From Channa striata (taxonomy: Eukaryota > Chordata > Actinopteri > Anabantiformes > Channidae): DNA of 64,000 bases. Under the pieces are notes generated by a model that saw nothing but the letters and a program-made list of their open reading frames with translations, had not been told where the DNA came from and did no database searches. Positions 35,201 to 42,683 of the stretch are shown here, in pieces. Where the stretch lies: positions 1 to 64,000 of the forward strand of contig CM065174.1 in NCBI GenBank assembly GCA_033026295.1, read 5' to 3'. The position numbers and the translations under genes are program-made. The first letter of the stretch is position 1. Every line of letters begins with the position of its first letter.

Positions 35201-38200
35201 CAGAACAACAGGAAGAGGCTGTAAACAAGGAAAATGCTTCTACTTGCTTACAGCTCACAAATGAGAAAGACCCATAACCTTCTGCTAGCAAACTGTGCTG
35301 CTAAAGGCAATTCAAGAAGGCAATAAAACATTATCTCACACATTTACTCTAAAATAGCTTAACTCAAACTCGAGGATCGCTGAGGGAAGCTAATCTTGTG
35401 ACAGTGAACTCATGCAACTAGACGACTACTGTAAAGGATAACAGATGCATAGGTTACACATTGAAATGGCAAATAAGGGGATGCAAATTTGCAAACACTA
35501 CACAATGGGTCGGATGGTCTTTCATTATAAGCAGTAATAAAAATGTGTAAAAAGCATTAAACTAAAGTGTTGGTAAAATAATGAAAATTACGTGTGTGCA
35601 AAAGTGTGCATCATCTTTCTGACAGTTTCAAGTTAAAACTGAGAAATTATAACCTTGTAAAAGTAGAATTTGTGGCAGAGCCAATGTATTGGATTGCATT
35701 GCATTATGTTTTACAAGGGGCCAGTGACTGTATACTGACAGAGATTTAAATTATATTATAAAAAATGTAGTAATATTTTTTTTTCCTAAAAAAAATTTGC
35801 TCCTAAAATAAAATCTACAAGTGTGGTTCTTACCTTCAGCTTCTCTGCTCCTGCGGCCTCCTGATCCTCTCTTCATCTGTCTGCCTGAGGTACACAGGTT
35901 GTTGGCCTCATCCAGTGGGCTCGTTGGAGTATGTGACCTTGTTGACATGTTCTGCATGGAGCCATGGGTGGAGGAGGACCCACTGAGTTTAGTCCCACTC
36001 TCCCCTAACCTGTGTGAGGAAGAAGAGGATGAAGACGAAGAGCGAGGCATGCTTCCTCCTGCCATCAGGACATCATATGGTGGCGGCCTCTTTAGGCTCA
36101 GAGGCGTCAGAGCACGGCCCATGCTGACTGGGGATGGACATGCTGATTGGCTGCGAGGGTAACCATGACCACCATGGGTAGAGCCAGATGATTTGTAGAG
36201 GTTGGAGGGAAGTGGTGGAGCTGATGATCGGCCAGAGGATGTGATGGTGTGGGTGGAGGGAAGGTCCCGCTCCCTGTCCCTGTCTCTGTCTTTGCGATGG
36301 TGGGCGGACCTCTGTTGGTGTTCGACACCACCACCAGATTTGCTGTAGGAGACATTGTCCAACATGGGCAGGCGGGTGACATCTAAGGGGGTAAGGGGAG
36401 ACTCATCAGAGTTGGGGGAGCACTGAGCAGGAGCAGGAGGGAAGACAAGCAGAGGTGGGCGGTGAGTAAGAAGGTTTGGGAAGGGTGGAGGGATGTCGCA
36501 GAGGGATCCACGCGATGACCAGGCTTCAGGGTCCATCATGGCTGAGTGAGCATCCTGCAGGAAGTCCTCCAACATTGGGTACTTCATCTCTTCATAGACA
36601 GACTCACTCTGATCGTCCTCCATGCCTTCCTGACCTCCCAGCTCTCGCAGGATGTTTCCCACCATTTCGATATACACTGGCTCCTCATCATCTGTGTCTC
36701 GAGATGCCAGATTTTGACTTTGGGACAAAGACTTGTCCCAGTGTAAGGAAGACTTTTTGTTGCCATGGTCACAGATGCAGGACTCATCAAAAGAGGTACT
36801 GAGCTGAGTGTTTGGGTTTCTCTTGGGTTTAGGTGGAGGCATCTTCTTGTTTTCGTCAGTGGAAAGGTGGGACCGTGCTGCAAAAAGGGAGAAAGAGACA
36901 GACAGACAAAGAGCGAGACAGCACATTGTTAAAACCTGTATGAATAACGCCAGAGACATGCAAACAGTGAGACAGTTTAACTGGCTTTGTTCTGATAGCT
37001 GGTCAGTGTGTAGGCATTTTGGAATGCATGCCTGCTAAGGAATCCTGGATGTGGATGTGTATTCTCATTCGAGTTTGGCTTAGATTAAATTAGGCATTTG
37101 AACTCACCCTCTGCCTGCTCTGACATCTCTTTGATGTCTTGATGGTCTCTCTTAGTGACTTCAGCCCCCCCATCCACTGTCTCAGAGCTGCTGCTCAGTT
37201 TGGTGTTCGGGTCTCTCTTGGGTTTAGGTGGAGGTTGTTTTCGGTTGTGATTAGACTCGTCATCTCCTCCACCAACTGAGTGGAGGGACTGGGATCGAAC
37301 AGTAAAGCCCTGGCTGGGGGGGGGCATCCGGTCCTGAGGTGCCGGCATCGTCATAAAGCCCATCCTAAAATGTTTCCCAGAGTATGCCCCTTCTGTTGCC
37401 ATGACAACATCTTCACCAATCCTGGATAGACCAATGGAAAGACACATTAGCACAAGCGTCATATTGATCTGCAGCTAACCTAGTAAGACATGTAACAACA
37501 CTTAGTTTTACTTTATGTTACTACATCCTTCTTACAAGAAGAAAATAATGTCACAGTGTAAAGTTCAGAGTGACAGGAAGACCAAAGCACAGAATCTTGA
37601 ACACTGCAGTTATGTAGTGTGCCACTAACAGACTCCCCCATCTGTGTTTCTGATGTCATGTTGTATATGTTTCTCTTTCCCCTGAGCCTATGACATTACA
37701 GGAGCACTAAATATGATGAGTGGAAAATTTGGATTTGGAAAATAACTTGGAATGATGCAATAATGATGGAATAATGATGCACTTGTATGAAGACTGACCC
37801 AAGAGAACTGTGTGTCTCAGTCCACATACAAACTGACTAACCTGTGTTTGTAGCAACATGCAGTTTTTAGAAGGCAATCAGATTTTACTTGTAGATCACA
37901 GTTTGGCTTTTGTTATTGGAGATGTCACGTCTGGACGTCCCCATAGGCGTGAAACATTTTTAAATACAGGAAAATTGGAATGAAAAATCACTTTGTGCAT
38001 CCTAAGAACTATTTGGACAGTGTGTATGTGGGCAAATATTTTTCCAAACTCTCAGGGCTTACTGACAGCTGGTCCAGCAGAGTCACCGTCACCAGAAACA
38101 GACCTCGCTGCAGATGACAGTTGAGAGGAAAAGACATCTCATGTCTCCTATAATTTTTTTTCGCCATTGCTCTCTCCCTGAGCCTTTTTTTACTCCATGC

Positions 38201-38958
38201 ATCTTTATTGGGAGAGACGGAAGTATGGAAAGTACACGAGTGGGGGAAATGGTGCTTCTCGTGCCTAAAAGAGACTTGGGATGTACTGTACACTCATAAA
38301 AGCACAAACACCATCAACATGTTTTCGGTGATGCTGACAGGCGCCAAGCAGGAGCTCAACTGTTCAATAGATAATTGTAGAAATGAAAACTATTTTAACC
38401 TTATGGATCATCATTAAAATCAGTTATTAACTGCAGGTGAGAGCAGCTCGCTCCATATGAGGAGGAGGCCAAGGACACCCCCCTAACTGGGCGTATCCTC
38501 AATTTTTCTTCTTTGGACACCAGGTGTTTTAAAGTTAATGAACAAATAAAATTTGTTTATAAATTCATGAACTCTTGTCCACATGTGGAATATAACACGA
38601 CAGGGTCAGTCTGCATTTTAAAACGAGCAGATTTTGATAACACGTCTACTCTAGATTTGCTGAGGCTTTACCATTCAGAGTTCAGAGAAAATAATCCAGC
38701 AGCTGTAGCAACAACACAATCTCACTTTTGTTTCAGGCATTTCTGTATTTTGTACCTCTTTATGGCTTCATCCTGTCGTCTTTTCTTCTGGTGTTTTTCC
38801 TGCAGGTACTCCCAGTTTGTCTGATTACGAATGCGGTCGCTTTCTCTAGAAATGTCTGAGGCATTCTGGATCACCAAACCGTCATAAGTTCGAAGTCCAC
38901 TGTCCTCTACGTACTGAAAAAAACTCCTGAAGGAAGATATGTCTTCCTGGGACGTCAT
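17033..38958 (-). CDS. nyap2: nyap2, neuronal tyrosine-phosphorylated PI3K adaptor (six coding exons)
   Basis: Joining 38958-38756, 37421-37108, 36877-35834, 23047-22925, 21654-21542 and 17257-17033 gives 2022 nt, about 673 residues, with every junction in phase. The family links Fyn-family kinases to PI3K p85 and WAVE-complex regulators in neurons. Hallmarks visible are DGLVIQNASDI in exon 1, GKHFRMGFMTMPAPQDR and PPPKPKRDPNTKLS in exon 2, and a second PPPKPKRNPNTQLS in exon 3. The two p85-binding YxxM sites are YIEM (Tyr241) and YEEM (Tyr267). IPPPFPNLL and SLKRPPPYD follow in exon 3. The protein ends with a conserved PSW..PPPYS segment and FWDTAI. Length is close to the mammalian protein. 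Intron 3 is 12.8 kb and TE-filled. Assignment to NYAP2 rather than NYAP1 rests on exon 3 to 5 motifs. The teleost a/b paralog is not resolved. Confidence 0.88.
17285..19510 (+). mobile_element. Rex1-like LINE, internally deleted
   Basis: The element lies in nyap2 intron 5, antisense to the gene. An SGNH-type ORF1 relic shows IGDSLVRN near 17435-17455 and IIIHAGANEARL at 17570-17615. An AP-type endonuclease relic is at 17789-18358 (LTEAWL, GRGGGVA, IVADFNIHVD). A linker follows at 18465-18735, then a jump to the RT thumb region (LLLLNSDKREVMVIGP near 18745). The C-terminal domain is open at 18904-19449, and the tail at about 19510 matches the tails at 12.4 and 19.8 kb. The RT palm with its YADD box is missing, so the copy is dead. 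Confidence 0.85.
19690..19800 (+). mobile_element. Rex1-like LINE 3' tail fragment
   Basis: It has the same TTGAGATGACTTTGTTGTAA block and AAATAAAGTTGAATTGAATT end as the copy just upstream. It is a short 5'-truncated insertion. Confidence 0.7.
19800..21541. other. nyap2 intron 5 sequence, nothing recognised
   Basis: AT-rich non-coding sequence between the LINE fragments and exon 5, with no open frame of note and no identified repeat. Confidence 0.4.
21542..21654 (-). CDS. nyap2: nyap2 coding exon 5
   Basis: The acceptor CTGCAG ends at 21655 and the donor GT is at 21541-21540. The 113-nt exon encodes VCKLGRSASTSGVP, a segment I recognise from the NYAP2 C-terminal region. It ends on a codon boundary (Gln), matching the phase-0 start of exon 6. 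Confidence 0.85.
22385..22725 (+). mobile_element. LINE 3' end with (AGT)n tail
   Basis: Translated remnants read VREARLRWFGHVQR and, in another frame, ELPGKRGRGQPRRRYVDV then CGDP. This is the typical C-terminal tail of a family of teleost non-LTR retrotransposons. The fragment ends in an AGTAGTAGT microsatellite at about 22706-22723. At least one frameshift separates the two parts. Confidence 0.75.
22925..23047 (-). CDS. nyap2: nyap2 coding exon 4
   Basis: The acceptor AG is at 23049-23048 and the donor GT at 22924-22923 (GTGAGT). The 123-nt exon joins exon 3 in phase and encodes ESRSLPRGD, then SRMGRSSVSPT, ending in a Gly run. It is short and embedded in TE-rich intron sequence. Confidence 0.82.
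23340..23465 (+). mobile_element. tRNA-type SINE fragment
   Basis: An A-box-like TGCTCAATTGGTACAGC and a B-box-like GGTTTGATCCC are spaced as in a tRNA promoter. They are followed by the TCCAAGTGTCCCTGGGCGAGAC block shared with the SINE at 25.4 kb. Confidence 0.5.
23470..24690 (+). mobile_element. LINE reverse-transcriptase fragment
   Basis: Non-LTR RT sequence with ILFVDFSSAFN (motif A), STGAPQGCVLSPLLFSLYT (motif B), and YAED in place of the catalytic YADD near 23958. The C-terminal part is open at 24326-24670 (FGSATKLDRHILQR). Frameshifts and stops between 24060 and 24320 make it non-functional. It lies in nyap2 intron 3. Confidence 0.85.
25010..25240 (+). mobile_element. decayed Rex1-like LINE fragment
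   Basis: Relics of the Rex1 C-terminal region (MRNLGVI, then FSQSDA and a degenerate RDYCKSLL) match the intact reading at 18.9-19.1 kb. Several stops are present. Confidence 0.6.
25383..25640 (+). mobile_element. tRNA-type SINE
   Basis: An A-box-like GTTAGCTCAGTTGACTGAG head, a weak B box, the CGAAGAGTCCCTGGGCAGGA block and a GGGTTGCATCAGAAGTGGCAT body followed by AAATCAACATGC form a common teleost SINE arrangement. Confidence 0.6.
25645..26290 (-). mobile_element. LINE fragment, minus strand (endonuclease-RT linker)
   Basis: On the minus strand the translation reads KRVQSKIKYKIRQAKDGYKQKL followed by NTRDVWS (25858-25660), the region just before the RT palm in LINE polyproteins. It faces the + strand RT fragment of a similar family immediately to the right, so the region is rearranged or made of two insertions. 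Confidence 0.6.
26430..27640 (+). mobile_element. LINE reverse-transcriptase fragment
   Basis: Same family as 23.5-24.7 kb: FERLILSHLKDITDP, ILFVDFSS, STGSPQGCVLSPLF and a SIDDTTLIGL box where FADDT is expected. The 3' end near 27640 is a TTCTGATTCTTCTGATTC tail after AATAAA. Frameshifts after 27059 make it inactive. Confidence 0.82.
27680..27830 (-). mobile_element. tRNA-type SINE fragment, minus strand
   Basis: On the minus strand a B-box-like GGTTTGATCCCC is followed by the GCCAAAGTGTTAGGCAAGACAC block and ACTGAACCGTAAGTTGCTCC, the body of a common teleost SINE. Confidence 0.5.
27940..28530 (-). mobile_element. BEL/Pao pol fragment (RT/RNase H junction)
   Basis: The minus-strand translation shows NQVAGLFDPIGLFTPAKQK followed after a frameshift by EAIKLFEEYAELGREKF and WEITFSDGSDKSYRAVMY. 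This is the segment between RT and RNase H of BEL/Pao LTR retrotransposons. It belongs to a different subfamily from the element at 51-58 kb and is heavily decayed. Confidence 0.7.
28540..29417. other. nyap2 intron 3 sequence, nothing recognised
   Basis: AT-rich, no open frame or identified repeat. Confidence 0.4.
29418..30391. mobile_element. Tol2-like hAT non-autonomous element
   Basis: The left end CAGTGGTGAGG is followed by TTACTGTACTTAAGTATA and CTTCTACTCCACTAAATTTT. The right end, reverse-complemented, begins CAGTGGACGAAGTACTC and contains GTACTTAAGTAAAAGTA. Ends of this type (CAGNGG plus ACTTAAGTA) resemble those of Tol2-type hAT transposons. No transposase frame is present. A LINE-like tail (GCACTTTGAGATGTGC, then GCTTTATAAATAAAATGAA) is nested at about 30240-30310. 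No clean 8-bp target duplication was found. Confidence 0.6.
30630..31400 (-). mobile_element. LTR-like sequence in partial tandem, BEL-type
   Basis: About 110 bp (TTAATTTGT, ATGTCACAT, GGTTTCAA, TGTATGGTG, GCATAAAGACT) at 30715-30835 recurs in direct orientation at 31265-31360. The segment with TGATATAATACCTAAATTCCACCGAGCA at 30978 also occurs near 61965, next to a minus-strand BEL gag relic, so this is probably LTR sequence of that family. A separate LINE tail ending in repeated CCTTA (about 31060-31156) is inserted in it. Confidence 0.5.
31845..31945 (+). mobile_element. tRNA-type SINE head
   Basis: An A-box-like GTGGCTGAGATGGTAGAGC and a B-box-like GGTTTGAACCC are followed by a short tRNA-unrelated body ending near TTTGACAAG. 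There is no intact tRNA cloverleaf. Confidence 0.45.
32180..32417 (+). mobile_element. Rex1-like LINE 3' tail
   Basis: GGGAGTTTTTCCTCTCCAC, then GTGCTTTGAGATGACTTTGC and TGGTGCTATATAAA match the tails at 12.4 and 19.5 kb. It abuts a minus-strand LINE on its right. Confidence 0.65.
32418..33345 (-). mobile_element. LINE reverse-transcriptase fragment, minus strand
   Basis: The minus-strand reading gives LMKTMERLELTYL-type sequence (33257 downward), MIFDFS (motif A), PGAPQGTVLAPFLFTVYT near 32960, FSDDSAIVGLITDDND near 32840, then open sequence 32806-32393 (DSYKYLGVYLNNKLNW, GQSRVFLL). The order is that of a non-LTR RT and its thumb. Stops and a gap after motif A make it inactive. Confidence 0.8.
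33540..33720 (-). mobile_element. short LINE polyprotein fragment, minus strand
   Basis: One minus-strand frame reads SDDVLSEYLRQQKPEEQG, then LHSMYHWQIEVADIKKSY, and stops near 33545. This resembles the pre-RT segment of a teleost LINE family distinct from the neighbour. No flanking parts are present. Confidence 0.5.
33720..35833. other. nyap2 intron 3 sequence, nothing recognised
   Basis: AT-rich non-coding sequence. No repeat family or exon with paired splice sites seen. Confidence 0.4.
35834..36877 (-). CDS. nyap2: nyap2 coding exon 3 (YxxM exon)
   Basis: The acceptor AG is at 36879-36878 and the donor GT at 35833-35832. The 1044-nt exon holds both YxxM phosphotyrosine motifs, the second PPPKPKR motif, the IPPPFPNLL segment, SPNSDESPLTPL, a poly-Ser run and RTPTSPL-type sites. 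It is the largest exon and the most diagnostic part of the gene. Confidence 0.93.
37108..37421 (-). CDS. nyap2: nyap2 coding exon 2
   Basis: The acceptor AG is at 37423-37422 and the donor GT at 37107-37106. The 314-nt exon completes the Arg codon and encodes RIGED, the GKHFRMGFMTM block, SVRSQ-type Ser-rich sequence and the first PPPKPKRDP motif. It ends one base into the next codon. Confidence 0.9.
38756..38958 (-). CDS. nyap2: nyap2 coding exon 1 (ATG)
   Basis: The ATG is at 38958. An acceptor-like TTTAG lies 5 nt upstream, so a 5' UTR exon should exist further 5'. The donor GT is at 38755-38754. The 203-nt exon leaves two bases of an Arg codon. It encodes the acidic start and the DGLVIQNASDI block followed by a Lys/Arg-rich helix. 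Confidence 0.85.
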
Positions 38959-39567
38959 GGCTCCTAAACACCCAAGAGCACAAAAGTAACACAGATCTCA
39001 ATGTGAACATACTTTGGTATGTGCTCGCAATCTTTCCAGTCTCAGTTTGGTTTCAGTGTTTCTAAAACTTTGTCCTTTAATCTCAAAATCATAAATTTGC
39101 TGCAACTCCATAAAAACATGACATCAGAGGAACAGAGAACTGTTCATTTGGTAGTTCATTTAATTTGATAACCTTGAGTTGTTATGTTTATTATTTCACT
39201 AGTTTGACTCGAAATAAAGGTTCTGATTTAAAGATGCAGTTTTTATCTAAACTGAACAATATTCATTCAAATTTGTTCATATTATTGATTAAGATATTAT
39301 GTGTCATGAGATTCACTCTTACGGATATTTTTCCCAAATTAAATGTTGACGTTGAGACTTCACTTCCTTATTGACAGTTTTTATATTTGCTGCTAAATCA
39401 TGCATCTTTTTCTAGAAGATGAAGATGAAAATAAACACTTACAAAAATGTTTCTTTTATTTGAACCAGACTTTTATCAGACCAGTGTGATCCAGACTGAT
39501 TTGGACTGAATGAAATTTGTCTCAGATCAGATTTTAGTGTGTTGATTCTTCTCCACCCCCACCCCCA

Positions 39568-39570
<3 letters not shown>

Positions 39571-39598
<28 letters not shown>

Positions 39599-39600
39599 AA
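39571..39600. repeat. (CT)n simple repeat
   Basis: A short TCTCTCTC run in the interval between nyap2 exon 1 and atp1b3. Confidence 0.85.
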
Positions 39601-39767
39601 AAATGGATCAGGGAGTCAGCTGGTGGTTACCTAGCAACAGCGGCATCTCTCATAGGGGCATGATGTAATGCCTTCTGTACATGAGGAGACGTAGAGAGAG
39701 CACATACACAGCAACACTATCCACCTCCCCCCTCACTGTAAACCTCTCAGTCTTCACTACAACTGTA

Positions 39768-40200
39768 ACCAGTCAGGTCCAAAAATATTTGGACAGTGAC
39801 TGCAACAAGTGTTTAATGTTTTGACTGCCGCCTTTATAGTAAGGGTGGTTACAAACATGGGATGATGGTGGAATACAGCCAATAATCAGTTTTAAGGTTT
39901 CAAAAGTATTTGAATGCACTACAATAAATTAAAATTCTCTGCAGTTTGTGACTGATGCCTGAAGCCAGTGGAGTCACCAAATGCTGGTTTCTCACTTCAT
40001 GTTCTTCCAGGGCTTCACTGCAGCTTCTTCACTTCCTGATGATTTTTGGCAGGTGAACTAGCAGGTGGATCTTTTTCAAACTCTAATCTTGTCTTAGTGT
40101 ATCAGACTTACCAATCCTTTCTGCAGCTTTTCCTCTTAACGGTGAACCCTACAGTTGATTTTTCTATACCTGATGTCTTTGTTCTCTGACATTTTTTTGT
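39768..40200. mobile_element. non-autonomous DNA transposon fragment
   Basis: It begins with CAGTCAGGTCCAAAAATATT followed by TGGACAGTGAC, a terminal motif I recognise from abundant non-coding teleost DNA transposons. The remainder has no transposase frame, and no matching opposite end was found. Confidence 0.35.
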
Positions 40201-40434
40201 CTTTCGATGTAATGGTTTTTGTGACAGCTCTGAGGAACAACACACACCTAGACATGGAACAGCTGTCTTCAAACTATATAATTAAAAATGCTATATTTTA
40301 CTCTCAAAGCTGGCAGTTGACACTTCCAACACATCACGATTGCTTCATATTAAAGGGCAACTCAACAAATGTTTAACTTGATTTCTATGGCTTTAGTTTA
40401 GGGTGTAAATGTACATTAATGATTTTAAACTTGC

Positions 40435-40519
40435 CTCTGACTTCCCTAAAGGATTCTCTGCTTCACCCAGAGGATTTTCATCATTAGTAGTTCGGATGAT
40501 TTCATCTGCAGGAGGAGTT
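40435..40519 (-). other. candidate 5' UTR exon of nyap2 (GC-AG intron)
   Basis: On the minus strand an acceptor (TGCTTTTCCAG) precedes 85 nt that end at CAGAG followed by GCAAGT, an ideal GC-type donor. The interval is open in one frame but has no usable ATG. Joined to nyap2 exon 1 it meets a stop at GAG CCA TGA, so it could only be untranslated there. It could also be chance. Confidence 0.25.
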
Positions 40520-42250
40520 CTGGAAAAGCACATTGACCATGATTACAAACTCTCCAGTATGAGCAACGAGATGAAATGATCAGAACTGAAGGTTTCTCCA
40601 AGTGCTGTCATGTGGAGGATTTTCGGCTGGAAAAAAGAGATGTTTAAATATCTTAGTCTTAAAGGGAAGTTTCAGGACATTCATTTACATGTACTACCCA
40701 AACTAGATCCCAAAAAGAAATTTCTGTGGGTGGCTACAGTGAAAGCGATAGTGGACATGATAACATTAGATTCATATTCAGTTTCCTGTTTGATTGAAAC
40801 ATCTGAAACTTTAGTGGGTAAAGGTTTAACTCAGACCATAACTTTGACCCTGAGACTGATCAACACCCTCCATCCCAATCACGCCCGTCAATGATTCATG
40901 TTGATCAATCATTAGCTTTCTATTCTTTCAGTTTGAAAACCTATGATTTTTTAATTGAATCTGTTTTTTGTTTAGGAGTAAAACATAAATTATATTCATT
41001 GCTTAATCAATAATATTGATCAGATTGACTTACGGCTAATGCCCATTTGCCAGTTAGAAGAGTTGGAAGAATGGAAGAGTTCAACTCTTTCACAATAAGA
41101 GCATAATGTTAAAAATGTGGAACTTTGTCAGCCAAGATGGCAGCCAACTGAAGCGGAAACAGGTGTGAAGGAGCTGAATTCAACAAACTTTATTAACATG
41201 GTCAGCAAGGACAGAGACAAAGACAACTCTATGAATAAAACCCGATGCTAAAGGAGACTTACCAGAGGATCTGTGAGGACTCAAACTCCTTTCATCCTTC
41301 ATTCAATGTCTCCTTTAATCCTCCCTTCAGTGCCGCCTTCCCTACACCAGTCGTCCGTGTGCAGAAACAAAGATGGAGAGATGAAGGAAAGGTGAAGCTC
41401 CTTGTCGACCTCAGATTTCAGCACCACAGAGGAAACGACTTGCTGCAGCAACATTAATTCACTTCCACCCTTCAACGCCTCCTTCCTGTCTTTCCTCTCC
41501 TCCTCACCTCCTCTCTTCCTCCCCTCCGTCCTCCTGTCATAAACCCTAACCACTGAAAGAATCACAGCTCACACAGAAGCACACACCCATCCATCGCCAC
41601 AAGAAATGACAGACTGAAACCACGGCAACCTGACAGCATCCTCACCCCTGACTCCTCCCCCTGCTGCTGAGAGGAGGAGGCAACACCAATTGAATCATGT
41701 TTGTTTTGCTGTAATATTCACAGAAAAGAGCGGTTTTTATTTCTGTCGTTGTCCTTCAAAATGCTGATGGTGATGATGAGGATGATGTTTGACCTTAAAA
41801 GACGTCCACAACATTCTAATCCTCAATACAAAATAAAAGCCCTAATAACCATGAAAAAACATCATGAGCTCTCAGCTTCTTCGGGTGAACCTTAACATCA
41901 GCAGTGGCCCCCTCACAAATTCATCAGCTAAAGAAACTGTTATTTCTTTCCTTCCCCCTACCATAGGCTTGTGACATCACGGCATTGTCCACTTTTAATC
42001 CAATCAGGTGTCATTATTCTGTTCATGTGATGAGCTCTGGTGTGATTACATAATTTCAGCTTGATGTGAATTTATTTTTATATTGTTTCATTAAGAATTA
42101 ATTGCTAAAGTTCTGCGTCTCTTTATTTTCATTAACTGGTTTCCACAGTGAAGTGTCACAACAATATTCATACGTAATAAATCAGATACTCACTCATCAT
42201 TTCCTGTGTTCTCTGGTTCTGATGTTTAATACACTGCTTTCTTCTCTCAT
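40520..42250. other. intergenic sequence between divergent nyap2 and atp1b3
   Basis: Contains a pyrimidine-rich stretch (41280-41700) that could hold the nyap2 first exon on the minus strand, but I cannot define it. No repeat recognised. Confidence 0.35.
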
Positions 42251-42299
42251 CACTGGTTTTCATGCAGCGGCAGTCACCACCATTACACCCCCAGCCCCC

Positions 42300-42433
42300 C
42301 ACCCTGAAGCTCTAAACTGCGCATGCGCTTCGTTCTGCAGCAGTCTGCGTGTATAGGCGTGTGCGCGCGCGTGTGGCCACAGACGTGCACTGATCAGCGT
42401 TGATTAGCCCGGACCTGTGCACGACCCGCCAGC
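42300..42433 (+). promoter_or_regulatory. atp1b3 proximal promoter / 5' UTR with NRF1-type site
   Basis: A CpG- and GC-rich stretch immediately before the ATG contains the palindrome GCGCATGCGC (42319-42328), the NRF1 consensus, and a GTGTGCGCGCGCGTGTG run. No TATA box is obvious. Such a promoter suits a widely expressed gene. The transcription start is not defined by sequence alone. Confidence 0.55.
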
Positions 42434-42683
42434 ATGCCGTCCAGTCCGCAGGATCAGAACAAGGATCCGAAACAGGAGACGGAACAGGAGCCGGAGAACC
42501 AGGAGCAGAAAGACGGGAGAAAGGAGGAGACGAAGGAGGAGGCGAAGGCGGAGGAGAATAAAAACGATGAGATGAAACAGAAGAAAAAAAAGGAAAGAAA
42601 AGAGGAAAAGGAGGAGACATGGAAGGATTTTATTTACAACCCGGCGACCGGAGAGTTCCTAGGCCGGACCGCCAGCAGCTGGG
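42434..42683 (+). CDS. atp1b3: atp1b3 exon 1 (cytoplasmic tail)
   Basis: The ATG at 42434 is the first in the GC-rich leader. The donor GT is at 42684-42685 (GTAAGA). The exon encodes a Gln/Glu/Lys-rich tail of about 60 residues and then WKDFIYNPATGEFLGRT, the conserved cytoplasmic segment of beta subunits. Confidence 0.88.

Noticed and set aside
35821..36162. 113-residue + strand frame
   Set aside because: It is the antisense of the nyap2 large exon, whose minus-strand reading has clear family motifs.
40610..40894. 94-residue + strand frame
   Set aside because: No conserved motif, no splice context and AT-rich codon use typical of chance frames.
42312..42620. 102-residue minus-strand frame
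   Set aside because: It is the antisense of atp1b3 exon 1, open because of biased codon composition.
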